From: Verrucomicrobiota bacterium
Lineage (GTDB): Bacteria > Verrucomicrobiota > Verrucomicrobiia > CAIQCK01
Direction of reading: 5' to 3'
Assembly: GCA_016222825.1 (NCBI GenBank)
Contig: JACRQF010000009.1
Span: 620,001 to 684,000 of the forward strand
DNA: 64,000 bases
The position numbers were made by a program, and so were the translations under genes. Every line of letters starts with the position of its first letter. Position 1 is the stretch's first letter. Of the stretch, positions 37,270 through 46,236 are shown in pieces. The notes under the pieces were generated by a model. It did no database searches, was not told the origin of the DNA, and worked only from the letters and a program-made list of their open reading frames with translations.

Positions 37270-37722
37270 CTACTTCTTCCTCAACTGAAGCGTGATCTGC
37301 TTCCGGCCCATTTCGTCGCCGGCTTCGCTGACGGTCTCGATCTCCGGGTCGCTGGCGAAGAAGCGGTGGATGACGCGCCGCTCGTAGGGGCTTAACGGTT
37401 CGAGATGGATCGGGTCGCCCCAGCGGCGGACGCGGTCGGCTTGTTCCTGAGTGTGCTTGATGAGCAGGTCGCGCGCGCGCTCGCGGTAACGGCAGACATC
37501 CACGATGACGTGCGGCGCTTCCGGGTGTTGTTTGCGCAGCATGCGGTTCAGGAGGAACTGGAGATGGCTGAGGGTCTGACCTTGCTTGCCGATGAGCCGG
37601 CCGCCCTCGGAACATTCGATGTGCAGCAACAGGCCCTCTTCGGTCTGGAACTGGTCCACCTTGCCTTCAAAGCCCATCAGGCGGATCAACTCGCTCAACA
37701 TCTGCTTCGGATCGTTCGCCAT
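37270..37722 (-). CDS. khpB: KH/R3H RNA-binding protein KhpB (Jag-like)
   Basis: 150 residues. A KH domain with the loop GRLIGKQGQTLSHLQFLLNRML (residues about 41-62) is followed by an R3H domain with LSPYERRVIHRFFA (about 109-122), whose conserved RxxxH motif is intact. The usual N-terminal Jag domain is missing, as is common outside Firmicutes. KhpB proteins bind RNA and influence cell growth and envelope biogenesis. It is the last gene of the rpmH-rnpA-yidD-yidC cluster, 4 bp after yidC. Confidence 0.9.
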   Translation of the reverse strand: MANDPKQMLSELIRLMGFEGKVDQFQTEEGLLLHIECSEGGRLIGKQGQTLSHLQFLLNRMLRKQHPEAPHVIVDVCRYRERARDLLIKHTQEQADRVRRWGDPIHLEPLSPYERRVIHRFFASDPEIETVSEAGDEMGRKQITLQLRKK

Positions 37723-37726
37723 AGGA

Positions 37727-39472
37727 TCACCGTCGGGTCGGCGCCGGCACTGCGGCGGGTTTCTTCGTGTCGCGCAGCGCCAGCCACTGCTGGAGGATGC
37801 TAAGCAAGTTCTGCACGGTCCAGTAAAGCACCAAGCCGCTGGACATGCTGTAGAACATGAACACGAACATCAGCGGCATCAACATCATCATCTTCTGCTG
37901 CGTCGGGTCCACATTGGCCGTCGGCGTCAGTTTCTGCTGCCAGAGCGTCGTGGCGCACATCACCACCGGCAGCGGATTGATCGGAAGCCCGGCGACGGTG
38001 AAGATCGTGTCGGGCAGGCTGAGGTCGTTGATCCAGAGGAACTTCGCGCCGCGCAGCTCGATGACGGTCCGCAGCATGTTGTAGAGCGCGATGAAGACCG
38101 GGATTTGCGCGAGCAACGGCAGGCAGCCGCCCATCGGGTTGACCTTGTGCTCCTTGTAGAGCTTCATCATCTCCTGCTGCTGCCTCTGCGGCTCGTCGGG
38201 ATACTTCTCCTTGAGTTTGGCGATGAGCGGCTGCAACTCCTGCATCCGCTTCATCGAGCGCGTGCTCATGGCCTGAATCGGCCAAAACAGGAGCTTGATG
38301 ACGATGGTGATGATGATGATGGCGATGCCGTAGTTGGGGATGACCTTGTAAATGGTTGTGAGGCTCCAGAGCAGCGCCTCGGCAATCCGGCCGAACCAGC
38401 CGAACTCCATCACCTCTTCCTGCTTGTTGCCGAGCGCGGCGAGCCGTTTGTATTCCTTCGGCCCGGCGTAAAGCTGGAACTCGCGCGTGACCGACGCGCC
38501 CGCGTCCACCTTCGCGCTGCCCATCAACAACCACGCGTGAGCGCCGATCGGCGCCGCGCTGGCCTCCGGCGTGAGCGCGCGCGGCAACTCCACCTTCTGC
38601 GCGTGAAACCCGCCAGTCGGCTCCTTGGGCGTCATCACCAGCGCAAAGTAACGGTTCTTTACGGCCGCCCATTTGACGTCGGCGGTCGCAAACACGTCCT
38701 GGCTCATCGAACTGGCCAGCGTATAGGTGGCTTTGGCGCGGCCCGTGAGGCTAAGCGCGCCCTCCCAGTGGTCGGCGTTGACGTAGGTGGGATCGTCCTG
38801 CGCGTCCAGTTGCGCGGCCGTGCCGACCGCCACGCCGAACGCCGGCGTTTCGACCGCTTGTTTGTTGAGATTCTCAGTCCGCACCCGGCACGTGAGCGTG
38901 TAGTCGTCGCCCAAGGCGAATTCCTTGACGACCCGCAACCCGCCGGCGGCGTCGCTCGTAAACACCGCGCGGTCCCGCGTGCTCTCCGTCAGTGTGAAAA
39001 CGGCGTTGCTGTCCGCGCCCGGCCATGCGAGCACCGAGACCGTGCCGTTGGTGCCTTTTGTCGAGCCGCCCGTCAACGTGAAGACTGGCTCTGATGCGAA
39101 ACGGTTCAGCATCACCGGCGCGTCGTTCGTGCCACCGATCTTCCACGGCTTCAACACCACATCGCGGATACCGCCGCCGTAGGTGGTCAGTTCCGCTCGA
39201 AGCAACTTGTTCTCCAGCGTGACGGTCCTCTCCGGCGACTTTGGCGCGGAGGGCGCAGCCGGCGGCGCGACGACATCCAGCGCGGGCTTTGCCGGCGCGG
39301 CTTTCATCTCCGGCGGTTGCGCGGGACGCGCGACGACGTTGGTGCGCGTGCCGGCCTTCGGCTCTGGCTCCGTGCCCGGCGGTGGCCCGGGCCAGTAATG
39401 ATTCACCAGCGCCTGCCATCCGAAGACGACGGCGAAGCAGATGACGACGATGACGATGCCTCTTTTATCCAT
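37727..39472 (-). CDS. yidC: Membrane protein insertase YidC
   Basis: 581 residues from the ATG at 39472; the frame is open further but the start fits the usual [20 protein letters not shown] membrane opening. After a Pro/Ala-rich linker comes the periplasmic P1 beta-sandwich (residues about 80-330), then the conserved insertase domain with five hydrophobic segments: [19 protein letters not shown], the [20 protein letters not shown] coiled hairpin, [18 protein letters not shown] and the final [16 protein letters not shown]. YidC inserts inner-membrane proteins alone or with SecYEG. Its ATG overlaps the end of yidD by 8 bp, and no ribosome-binding site is visible, so translation may be coupled. 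Confidence 0.96.
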   Translation of the reverse strand: MDKRGIVIVVICFAVVFGWQALVNHYWPGPPPGTEPEPKAGTRTNVVARPAQPPEMKAAPAKPALDVVAPPAAPSAPKSPERTVTLENKLLRAELTTYGGGIRDVVLKPWKIGGTNDAPVMLNRFASEPVFTLTGGSTKGTNGTVSVLAWPGADSNAVFTLTESTRDRAVFTSDAAGGLRVVKEFALGDDYTLTCRVRTENLNKQAVETPAFGVAVGTAAQLDAQDDPTYVNADHWEGALSLTGRAKATYTLASSMSQDVFATADVKWAAVKNRYFALVMTPKEPTGGFHAQKVELPRALTPEASAAPIGAHAWLLMGSAKVDAGASVTREFQLYAGPKEYKRLAALGNKQEEVMEFGWFGRIAEALLWSLTTIYKVIPNYGIAIIIITIVIKLLFWPIQAMSTRSMKRMQELQPLIAKLKEKYPDEPQRQQQEMMKLYKEHKVNPMGGCLPLLAQIPVFIALYNMLRTVIELRGAKFLWINDLSLPDTIFTVAGLPINPLPVVMCATTLWQQKLTPTANVDPTQQKMMMLMPLMFVFMFYSMSSGLVLYWTVQNLLSILQQWLALRDTKKPAAVPAPTRR

Positions 39473-39761
39473 TAGTGGGTGACTCGTGATGCGTGATGCG
39501 TGATGCGTAATGCGTAACTCGTGACTCGCCGACAGCCGGCGCGGGATCATACCCGTGGCCGCCCCACGGGTGGCAGCGCGCCAACCGCCGCGCCGCGAGC
39601 CACAACCCGCGCCATGCGCCATGCGCCCGCAGCGCGTCCATGGCGTATTGCGAGCAGGTCGGCGTGAAGCGGCAGCCCGACGCCGCCGGCAGCAGCGTGT
39701 GCAACGCCGGCGAGACGACAAGCTGGTAAACCCGCAGCAGTTTGATCAAAAACCAGCTCAT
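39465..39761 (-). CDS. yidD: YidD (membrane insertion efficiency factor)
   Basis: 98 residues. The first 75 residues are a complete Yid[29 protein letters not shown] with the Cys pair, and the [15 protein letters not shown] end. The last 20 residues ([20 protein letters not shown]) are not YidD-like; they are read from heptamer repeats (39479-39527). The repeat expansion therefore lengthened the protein's tail and made it run into yidC. YidD assists YidC-dependent insertion at the inner face of the membrane. Confidence 0.93.
   Translation of the reverse strand: MSWFLIKLLRVYQLVVSPALHTLLPAASGCRFTPTCSQYAMDALRAHGAWRGLWLAARRLARCHPWGGHGYDPAPAVGESRVTHYASRITHHESPTNG
39479..39527. repeat. Seven perfect-phase heptamers at the yidD/yidC junction
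   Basis: gtgactc, gtgatgc, gtgatgc, gtgatgc, gtaatgc, gtaactc, gtgactc: seven 7-bp units, 49 bp, in the 3' end of yidD and the leader of yidC. Confidence 0.95.
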
Positions 39762-39791
39762 TCAGTTACGCGCCACGTATTAGGTCAACCA

Positions 39792-40148
39792 TCACGTTTC
39801 CTTCAATGCGCCGGCCGCTTTCAGCAGCCGCAACAACTCATCCCGCACAACCTGCATCGAGCAGCCGACCATGCCGCGCCGCACGACCACGACCACATCG
39901 CCGGGATTGACCAGTTGTTCCTGGATCAGCCGCCACGCCTCCCGCACGATGCGGCGGGCGCGGTTCCGCACGACGGCGCAGCCGAGTTTGCGGCTGGTGA
40001 CCACGCCGAGCCGGCGGCCCGGCAGGTCCTCCGCTCGCAGCACGTTCAGCAACATCAGGCGGCCCGTCAGCTTGCGCCCTTCGGCGCGCGCGCGCCGGAA
40101 GTCCGTGCCGTGCTGCAGCCGCTCCCGCTTGCGGAGCGTGCGTTTCAC
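39792..40148 (-). CDS. rnpA: Ribonuclease P protein component
   Basis: 118 residues. It has the RNase P protein signature RNRARRIVREAWR (about 61-73) and the preceding RRLGVVTSRKLGCAVV. The protein binds RNase P RNA and aids 5' maturation of tRNA precursors. The start is 5 bp after the rpmH stop, in the usual order rpmH-rnpA-yidD-yidC. No dnaA or gyrB is next to it, so the replication origin need not be close. Confidence 0.96.
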   Translation of the reverse strand: MKRTLRKRERLQHGTDFRRARAEGRKLTGRLMLLNVLRAEDLPGRRLGVVTSRKLGCAVVRNRARRIVREAWRLIQEQLVNPGDVVVVVRRGMVGCSMQVVRDELLRLLKAAGALKET

Positions 40149-40153
40149 GAGGC

Positions 40154-40291
40154 TCAGACCGGTGTCAGGCGTTTGCGGCCCTTGCGGCGCCGGCGGTTCA
40201 AGGTCGCGCGACCGGCCTTGGTGCGCGTCTTGGCCAGAAAGCCATGCTTGCGCACGCGCCGGCGGCGGTGAGGTTGAAAGGTTCGTTTCAT
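40154..40291 (-). CDS. rpmH: 50S ribosomal protein L34
   Basis: 45 residues: [21 protein letters not shown] and so on, ending KRLTPV, an intact and typical L34. First gene of the insertase cluster, with a near-consensus promoter 35 bp upstream. Confidence 0.97.
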   Translation of the reverse strand: MKRTFQPHRRRRVRKHGFLAKTRTKAGRATLNRRRRKGRKRLTPV

Positions 40292-40325
40292 AGCATATTC
40301 CGACGTTTCTGATAAAAGCCCGCGC

Positions 40326-40353
40326 ATCATACCGGCAGACCCGCCCTTGTCAA
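40326..40353 (-). promoter_or_regulatory. Strong promoter of the rpmH operon
   Basis: Minus strand: consensus -35 TTGACA (40348-40353), 16-bp spacer, -10 TATGAT (40326-40331). Leader of about 28 bases to the rpmH ATG. Confidence 0.8.
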
Positions 40354-40468
40354 GGCAAGCTCCACGGGCTCGTTGGCGCGGGCGGAAAGCAGGTGCGCGC
40401 CGCGGTTCCGCGATGAAAGGCCGGGAATCCCTCTTCCGCCGCGCATCGCGTTCTGCTATGTAACTGCC

Positions 40469-41230
40469 GTGCAACCGATCGCATTTCAATACGGCAGCTT
40501 CGTCGTCCACTGGTATGGCGTCCTCGTGGCCTGCGGTTTCCTCGCGGGCATCTGGATGACCGCTTGGCGGGCGCGCCGGCAAAACATCCCCACCGAACTG
40601 GTTTTCGACCTGTCGCTCTACCTGCTCATCTTCGGGATGCTCGGCGGCAAGTTGTTCTACATCATCGCCTACTGGCAGGATTTCCAGCGCAACTTCAGCC
40701 GCGACGGCTTCAACGCGTTGCGCAGCGGCTTCGTTTTCTACGGCGGCTTTATCTGCGCGGTCGTGGTCACCCTCTGGTATGCGCGACGGCACGGCATTCA
40801 GCACTGGCGGATGGCGGACCTGTTCACGCCGGCGTTGCCGCTGGGACACGCGTTTGGCCGGCTCGGCTGTTTCGCGGAAGGTTGCTGCTACGGCGAAGCG
40901 ACAGCGCTGCCCTGGGCGGTGCATTACCCGGCGTCGCATCCGACGTATCCGCACGGGGCGCATCCGACGCAGTTCTACGAAGCCGTCGCCAACCTCGCCT
41001 TTTGCGCCGTGCTGTCGTGGTTCTATCCGCGGCGCAAATTCGACGGCCAAGTGTTCTGGATTTACGCGATTCTCTACGCCGTGATGCGCTTCAGCATCGA
41101 ATTCATCCGCGGCGATAACCCGCGCCACTGGCCGGGCCAACTCACCAACTCGCAGGTCACGGCGTTGCTCTGGCTGGTAGCGGCGGTGATTTTCCTGTGG
41201 CGGCTGCCCCGGACGCGGACGACCTCGTAA
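40469..41230 (+). CDS. lgt: Prolipoprotein diacylglyceryl transferase
   Basis: 253 residues with a GTG start at 40469 (VQPIAFQYG); other in-frame starts upstream lengthen it by polar residues. Seven hydrophobic segments. Motifs: [40 protein letters not shown] (a Cys-rich variant of the GRxGNFxNxE signature) and HPTQFYE, and a C-terminal [10 protein letters not shown]. It attaches diacylglycerol to lipobox cysteines, which this window's HlyD-type lipoprotein has. The spacer to rpmH carries only the divergent promoter. Confidence 0.85.
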   Translation: MQPIAFQYGSFVVHWYGVLVACGFLAGIWMTAWRARRQNIPTELVFDLSLYLLIFGMLGGKLFYIIAYWQDFQRNFSRDGFNALRSGFVFYGGFICAVVVTLWYARRHGIQHWRMADLFTPALPLGHAFGRLGCFAEGCCYGEATALPWAVHYPASHPTYPHGAHPTQFYEAVANLAFCAVLSWFYPRRKFDGQVFWIYAILYAVMRFSIEFIRGDNPRHWPGQLTNSQVTALLWLVAAVIFLWRLPRTRTTS

Positions 41231-41234
41231 TTTC

Positions 41235-41255
41235 GGATTTTGGATTTTAGATTCC
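41235..41255. repeat. ggatttt heptamers before the rluD-type gene
   Basis: Units ggatttt, ggatttt, agattcc. They are the reverse complement of the aaaatcc-type heptamers inside the gene at 41406-41447. Confidence 0.75.
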
Positions 41256-41262
41256 TGCAAAT

Positions 41263-42219
41263 ATGGGGACGAAACCGAAAGAGCAGCGGCTGGGGTTCGT
41301 TGCCGGCGCTGACGCGGGCGGCCAGCGCCTTGACATATGGCTGCATCGCCAGTTGCCCGACCGCTCGCGCGCCTTCCTGCAGAAGCTGATCCGCGAAGGC
41401 CACGTCCAAATCCAAAATCCAAAATCCAAAATCCAAAATCCCAAGCCCAACCACCCGGTCCTGCCCGGCGATACCGTCGCGGTCGTCATCCCGCCCCCGG
41501 AACCGTGCGAAGTGGCGGCTGAAGCCATCCCACTCGACGTGCTCTACGAGGATGCCGACCTGATCGTCATCAACAAACCGCCGGGGCTGGTGGTGCATCC
41601 GGCGGCGGGCCACCGGGCGCACACGCTGGTAAACGCATTGCTGCACCATTGCCGCGGCCAGCTCAGCGGCATCGGCGGCGTCGAGCGGCCGGGCATCGTC
41701 CATCGGCTCGACAGCGACACCAGCGGCTGCATCGTCGCGGCAAAGAAAGACACGGCGCACCGAGCACTGCAGGCTCAGTTCAAGGAGCGCACAGTCGCCA
41801 AACTTTATCTGGCGCTGGTCTGGGGCGTGCCGCGTCGGAGCAGTGGCTTCATCGAGGGCGCCATCGGCCGCAGCGCGACCGACCGCAAGAAGATGCGTGT
41901 CGTCAGCCACGGCGGACGCGAGGCCGTCACTGAGTTTGAGGTCGCCAAGGCGTTTGGCGAGGTGGCGTTACTGCGTTGCACGCTGCACACCGGCCGGACA
42001 CACCAGATTCGCGTCCATCTGGCCGCGATGGGGCATCCGATTGTCGGCGACAAGGTTTACGGCGGCGCCCGCAAACACCCACTGACGGCGGAGGCAGGCC
42101 GGCAGATGCTGCACGCGCAGACGCTGGCATTCGACCACCCGCGCACGCATAAACGGCTGGAGTTCACCGCGCCGCTTCCGCAGGATATGGCGGCGCTGGT
42201 CCGGCGCTTGGAAACGTAA
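41263..42219 (+). CDS. rluD: RluA-family pseudouridine synthase, RluD-like
   Basis: 318 residues. The S4 RNA-binding domain is at the start ([27 protein letters not shown]). The catalytic domain has [14 protein letters not shown] and the active-site motif [12 protein letters not shown] with catalytic Asp, and [25 protein letters not shown]. RluD-type enzymes modify large-subunit rRNA; the exact target is not certain. Between the S4 helix and the sequence LPGDTVAV there are about 14 residues ([13 protein letters not shown]) that are read from CAAAATC heptamers: six units of 7 bp equal 14 codons, so the frame is retained. Confidence 0.9.
   Translation: MGTKPKEQRLGFVAGADAGGQRLDIWLHRQLPDRSRAFLQKLIREGHVQIQNPKSKIQNPKPNHPVLPGDTVAVVIPPPEPCEVAAEAIPLDVLYEDADLIVINKPPGLVVHPAAGHRAHTLVNALLHHCRGQLSGIGGVERPGIVHRLDSDTSGCIVAAKKDTAHRALQAQFKERTVAKLYLALVWGVPRRSSGFIEGAIGRSATDRKKMRVVSHGGREAVTEFEVAKAFGEVALLRCTLHTGRTHQIRVHLAAMGHPIVGDKVYGGARKHPLTAEAGRQMLHAQTLAFDHPRTHKRLEFTAPLPQDMAALVRRLET
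41406..41447. repeat. CAAAATC heptamer run inside the rluD-type coding sequence
   Basis: Four perfect caaaatc units at 41413-41440 with one degenerate unit on each side, 42 bp in all. Multiples of 42 keep the reading frame. Confidence 0.95.
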
Positions 42220-42242
42220 GCGTAAAACGTAAAGCGTAAGAA
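42215..42242. repeat. Heptamer repeat at the rluD stop
   Basis: cgtaagc, gtaaaac, gtaaagc, gtaagaa. The stop codon of the rluD-type gene (42217-42219) is inside the first unit. Confidence 0.8.
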
Positions 42243-42251
42243 CGGAATCCT

Positions 42252-43118
42252 ATGAGTCAGTTTCATGAGGCGCTCGACGCCACCATCAGTCATTTGGAAG
42301 AACTCAAGCGCGTCGGCGTCACGCATGTGCCCGTGAGGCGTGAAACGCTGGAGGCTCTTGGCCGGCCCGTTGCCGTCACTGTCGCCGAGCCGCCCGTTGC
42401 GCAAGACGCAATGCGCAATACGTCTCCCCCCGTCCCCGTCTCGCGCGCTGAATCGCCCGACATGTTCGCCGAGCGCATCCAAGTGAGCGGCTCCACCAAG
42501 GCGGAGAAGCTCGCCTCGCTGCGCGAGCAGGCGGTCATGTGCGTGAAGTGCAAGCATCTCGCCGCGTCGCGCACACAGGTCGTCTTCGGCGTCGGCAATC
42601 CGGAAGCGGAACTCATGTTTGTCGGCGAGGCGCCCGGAGCGGACGAAGACGCGAAAGGCGAGCCGTTCGTGGGCCGCGCCGGCCAGTTGCTCACCAAGAT
42701 CATCGAAACGATGGGCTACAAGCGCGGCGATATTTACATCGGCAACATCTTGAAGTGCCGCCCCAACATGCCCGCCGGCGAGAGCGGCAACCGCCAGCCG
42801 ACCGGCGACGAGATGAAGACATGCCTGCCGTGGCTTCACGCGCAGATTGACATCATCCAGCCCAAGGTGATCGTGGCGCTCGGCGCAGTCGCGATGCGCG
42901 GGCTGATGCCGGACATGACCACGGGGATCACGAAACTCCGAGGCCACTGGTTGCTCTACCGCCAGATTCCGCTGATGCCGACCTACCACCCGGCCTACGT
43001 GTTGCGCGCCTACACGATGCAGAACCGCCGCGCCGTCTGGGAGGACATGCTGCAAGTGCTGGAGAAACTCGGCCGCCCCATCACGCCGAAGATGCGGAAT
43101 TACTTCAAGTCCGAGTGA
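42252..43118 (+). CDS. Uracil-DNA glycosylase, family 4 type with Fe-S cluster
   Basis: 288 residues. The catalytic domain starts at about 93: four Cys for a 4Fe-4S cluster (Cys97 and Cys100 in CVKC, one in ILKCRPN, one in KTCLPWL), the motif [20 protein letters not shown] for the active site, and TYHPAYVLR near the C-terminus. It removes uracil from DNA in base-excision repair. Residues 1-92 are an extra N-terminal region with a SHLEELKR helix and a Pro-rich linker; part of the linker (VAQDAMRNT) is encoded by heptamers at 42397-42424. Confidence 0.9.
   Translation: MSQFHEALDATISHLEELKRVGVTHVPVRRETLEALGRPVAVTVAEPPVAQDAMRNTSPPVPVSRAESPDMFAERIQVSGSTKAEKLASLREQAVMCVKCKHLAASRTQVVFGVGNPEAELMFVGEAPGADEDAKGEPFVGRAGQLLTKIIETMGYKRGDIYIGNILKCRPNMPAGESGNRQPTGDEMKTCLPWLHAQIDIIQPKVIVALGAVAMRGLMPDMTTGITKLRGHWLLYRQIPLMPTYHPAYVLRAYTMQNRRAVWEDMLQVLEKLGRPITPKMRNYFKSE
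42397..42424. repeat. Heptamers inside the UDG coding sequence
   Basis: ttgcgca, agacgca, atgcgca, atacgtc: four 7-bp units, 28 bp. They lie in the disordered Pro-rich linker before the catalytic domain. Confidence 0.75.
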
Positions 43119-43162
43119 ACAGGGCGGTGGTTCGTGTTCGCCACTCACGTTCGCCGCGCGTC

Positions 43163-43190
43163 TTGACTCCGCCGTGCCGGATGCTAGGCT
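43163..43190 (+). promoter_or_regulatory. Candidate promoter of the RelE gene
   Basis: -35 TTGACT (43163-43168), 16-bp spacer, -10 TAGGCT (43185-43190). Confidence 0.55.
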
Positions 43191-43208
43191 GGCCACAAGG
43201 TAACAACC

Positions 43209-43562
43209 ATGTTTCAAATCATCTTCAACCCGACAAGCGCCGCGGAGCTGGCGAAGCTGCCGAAGGAAAAGCAACTGCTGTTGATGGGCCGGTTCGACGA
43301 CGTGCCAAAGGACCTGGCCACCGACAACACCTCCAAATACGGCCGCTTCGCGCGCGAGGGCCGGCATCTCTACCGGTTGCGCGAGGGCGACTATCGGATC
43401 TATTTCGAGCGCGCGACGGAGGGCATCGTCGTGCACCGCATCCTGACCAAGAACACGCTCAAGGATTTTCTGTTCCGATCCAAGCTCGACGCCGGCGAGG
43501 AAACCGAGTTGGAGCAGCGGCCCGAATTCTGGAAGATGATCGGCGAGGCGGGAAAGAAGTAA
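43209..43562 (+). CDS. RelE/ParE-family toxin-like protein, no adjacent antitoxin
   Basis: 117 residues. The fold motifs are RelE-like: FNPTSAAELAKLPKEK near the start, GRHLYRLREGDYRIYFE in the middle (Arg-rich strand that packs on ribosome or RNA), and IVVHRILTKNTLKDFLF. No antitoxin gene precedes it (43119-43208 has no frame of size) or follows it. It could be an orphan toxin, a trans-acting partner of another locus, or a non-toxic relative. It has its own promoter. Confidence 0.75.
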   Translation: MFQIIFNPTSAAELAKLPKEKQLLLMGRFDDVPKDLATDNTSKYGRFAREGRHLYRLREGDYRIYFERATEGIVVHRILTKNTLKDFLFRSKLDAGEETELEQRPEFWKMIGEAGKK

Positions 43563-43615
43563 GCTTACACTTCCATCGCGCCAAGCCGCCGGTTGCGGTC
43601 GCGCCACGCACACTC

Positions 43616-45022
43616 ATGCAGAAATCGAATCGTATTCCATCGCGCAACGACGGCCTTCCCTCGTGGGTCTGGCCGGTGGCGTTGGTCGCGCTGGTCGTGC
43701 TTTTCTTCTGGCGGTGCTTAGCCACGGACCAGATCCTGATGTCCAACGACGCCTCGCTGGCCACGCTGGCCAGGGCGAAGGCGATCCTGCCCGACGGTTT
43801 CCTTAGCGGCTGGGAGCCTGTCAACTGGCTCGGAAGCGCCGTCAACTATCCCGCCACGCCAACGTGGTTTCTGCTCTACCTGATGCCGGTGGAGTCGTTC
43901 GCGCGGCTGATTTATGTGATCCACGCCCTCGCCACGTCGCTATTGGCGTTCTACTGGCTGCGGCGGCTGGAACTAAGCGACTTCGCCGCGTTCTTCGGCA
44001 GTCTGGTGATGACGTTTGCCGGGTCGTATCTGACCTACATCCTGCCGGGACATATCGGCAAGTTTGAGATGACCACCTTCGCGGTCTTGTCATTGTTGTG
44101 CCTGACGCGCGCCCTGCAGACGACACACTGGCTGGACTTCGCGTGGGCGGGCGTGGCGCTTGGCCTGGCGCTGGACGGCGCGATTGACAGCGGCGCGTTG
44201 ATGGCGCTGCTGATCGCGGCATGGTTTCTGTTCGATGCAGGACGGCGCTGGCTGGACGTGGATGACCGCACGCGGCGGAACTGGGTCTTGGGATTCATGC
44301 TCCTGATGGGACTGAGCGCGGCTTGCGCGCTGCCGATCGTGACCAGTTTCCTGCGCGCCGGATTGGTCACGAACGTCCCCGGCGGCGGCGAAGGCGACAC
44401 CGGCGAACAGAAATGGCACTGGGCGACACAGTGGAGCTATCCGCCCAGCGAAGTGGTGGACCTTTTCGCGCCTGGCTATCACGGATGGAAGAGCAATGAT
44501 CCGCGGGCGCCTTATTGGGGCGCGCTGGGCCGCAATCCGCAGTTCGATCCGTATGCCACGCCCGCCGACCTGCTCAAGGCCGCCAACGTCACCAATCCCG
44601 CCCAAGCCAGCCAGCTCCTTCAGTTCTGGAACTTCCGCTTCAACGGTGACTTCCACGGCACCGTCACCTTGGTGGCGATCCTGCTGGCCCTCGCGGCCTT
44701 GTTTGCGCGCGAAACCCAGCCTGCGGACGGCGAACCCCGGAACGATTGGCGTGCCGCATGGCACCGCCGCCACGGTCCCATGATCATCTTCTGGGTGGCG
44801 GTGGTGGTGGTCGTATTGTTGGCCAGCTTTGGCCGGTTCTTCCCGCCGCCGTTCCGGCTGCTGCATTCACTGCCGCTGTTCAGTTCGATGCGCAATCCGA
44901 ACAAACTGCTGGTGCTCCTCACGCCCGCCCTGGCGGTGCTGGCCGCCATCGGCATAGACCGGCTCTGGCGTGAGACACAGCCGCCCGAAACAGGCCGGAA
45001 AGCCAAGAGCGCGAACCGGTGA
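43616..45022 (+). CDS. YfhO-like membrane protein, N-terminal half
   Basis: 468 residues from the ATG at 43616. About 10-11 hydrophobic segments in the arrangement of YfhO/GT-C-like proteins, with the acidic loop LMSNDASLATLARAK after the first helix and the VDLFAPGYHG and SMRNPNKLLVLLTPALAVLAAIGID blocks typical of YfhO. The usual YfhO protein continues with a further membrane segment and a C-terminal soluble domain; here these are encoded by the next gene, joined by a GTGA overlap. YfhO proteins are thought to glycosylate cell-surface polymers. Confidence 0.75.
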   Translation: MQKSNRIPSRNDGLPSWVWPVALVALVVLFFWRCLATDQILMSNDASLATLARAKAILPDGFLSGWEPVNWLGSAVNYPATPTWFLLYLMPVESFARLIYVIHALATSLLAFYWLRRLELSDFAAFFGSLVMTFAGSYLTYILPGHIGKFEMTTFAVLSLLCLTRALQTTHWLDFAWAGVALGLALDGAIDSGALMALLIAAWFLFDAGRRWLDVDDRTRRNWVLGFMLLMGLSAACALPIVTSFLRAGLVTNVPGGGEGDTGEQKWHWATQWSYPPSEVVDLFAPGYHGWKSNDPRAPYWGALGRNPQFDPYATPADLLKAANVTNPAQASQLLQFWNFRFNGDFHGTVTLVAILLALAALFARETQPADGEPRNDWRAAWHRRHGPMIIFWVAVVVVVLLASFGRFFPPPFRLLHSLPLFSSMRNPNKLLVLLTPALAVLAAIGIDRLWRETQPPETGRKAKSANR

Positions 45023-46236
45023 CGCCCATGAACCGCTTGACGAAAAACTTCCTCATTGCGCTCGCGGTGGTGCTGGGTATCTCGCTGCTTTGGATGGCCA
45101 TCCTCGCAGCGAGCGTGGACAGCCGCACGCAGTTCTTCGCCAACGGCGGCTACGACATGTTTGTGCAGCCCAATCCCGCTACCGGTGAGAAGGCTTCGCA
45201 AATCATGGCCGCACTGCCGGGCCGCGCCATGTTCCACTTCTTCGTGGTCACCATGCTGGCGGGCGCGATGATAGTCAACCTGCTCTGGCTCAACGGCGCG
45301 GCCAAGCCGTGGCTGCGTTGGGGAAGCTGCGCGGGACTGGCGCTGATCCTCTACGTCGAACAATGGTCGGCCACCAGCAACTTCTTTGAATACTACTCCC
45401 CGTCCCAGGTCTATGGCGACAATCCCATCTTCCAAAAGCTCCGCGCCAGCCCCGGCCGCCAGCGCCTGGCCATGCTCACCCGCGCCGGTTACTACAACAC
45501 CTGGCTGAGCCTCCATCTGCCTTACTTCGACATAGACACGATTGACATCCCCGCCGCCTCGCGCCCGCCGGCCGACTACACCGCCTACTTCGGCGTGGTG
45601 GACCGCGCGCCCCTGCGCAAATGGGAGCTTTGCGCCACCCGCTACATGCTCGGCCCGAAAGATCTCGGCCTGCAATTCTTCAAGGCGCAAAACGGCGAGG
45701 CGTTCTTCCGTCCCATTGTCGAGATGGATGTGCCGCAGTTGGGGCGGCCGACATTGTTCGAGTATTCCCGCGCCCTGCCCCGCGCGCTCGTCCTGCACCG
45801 GTGGGAAATCCTGGACGACCCGGACAAGCTGCTGGCCCGGCTCGTGGACCCGAAGTTCGACCCTCATTCCACCATTCTGCTCAATGCCGCGCCACCGCTC
45901 CAGCCCGATCCCAACGCGCCGCCCTCAACCGCCGTGGACATCGTCAGCTTCAAGCCGGCGCGCGTCGAATTGAAAACCTCGCTGAAGTCACCCGGCATCC
46001 TGATGCTGAACGACCGTTACGACACCGGCTGGACCGTCGCCGTGGACGGCGCGCCGGCCAAAATGCAGCCCGGCAACTTCATCATGCGCACCGTGCCGCT
46101 GCCGCCGGGCGAACACCGGGTGGTTTTCCACTATGGCGTTCCGGCCGCCATGTGGTGGCTCACTTGGGGCCAGTGGATCGCGATCACCTTGGGCCTTGTC
46201 GCCACCGCCATCAGCGCGCTGCGGCGGCGAAAATGA
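45019..46236 (+). CDS. YfhO-like protein, C-terminal half
   Basis: 405 residues, GTG start overlapping the upstream stop; an ATG three codons later (45028) is the alternative. It has three hydrophobic segments near the N-terminus (FLIALAVVLGISLLWMAIL; the stretch around FHFFVVTMLAGAMIVNLLW; LRWGSCAGLALILYVE), then a soluble region. The soluble part includes VDIVSFKPARVELKTSLKSPGILMLNDRYDTGWTVAVDG, which is the typical last domain of YfhO proteins (the NDxYxPGWxAxVDG pattern). One helix closes the protein. With the preceding gene it adds up to 873 residues, the size of a full YfhO. Confidence 0.75.
   Translation: MTPMNRLTKNFLIALAVVLGISLLWMAILAASVDSRTQFFANGGYDMFVQPNPATGEKASQIMAALPGRAMFHFFVVTMLAGAMIVNLLWLNGAAKPWLRWGSCAGLALILYVEQWSATSNFFEYYSPSQVYGDNPIFQKLRASPGRQRLAMLTRAGYYNTWLSLHLPYFDIDTIDIPAASRPPADYTAYFGVVDRAPLRKWELCATRYMLGPKDLGLQFFKAQNGEAFFRPIVEMDVPQLGRPTLFEYSRALPRALVLHRWEILDDPDKLLARLVDPKFDPHSTILLNAAPPLQPDPNAPPSTAVDIVSFKPARVELKTSLKSPGILMLNDRYDTGWTVAVDGAPAKMQPGNFIMRTVPLPPGEHRVVFHYGVPAAMWWLTWGQWIAITLGLVATAISALRRRK

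Noticed and set aside
39479..39527. Short CRISPR-like or integrase attachment repeat
   Set aside because: Contiguous heptamers without spacers and no integrase gene nearby.
40292..40468. Replication origin near rpmH-rnpA
   Set aside because: No dnaA or gyrB nearby and no cluster of DnaA boxes seen in the rpmH-lgt spacer.
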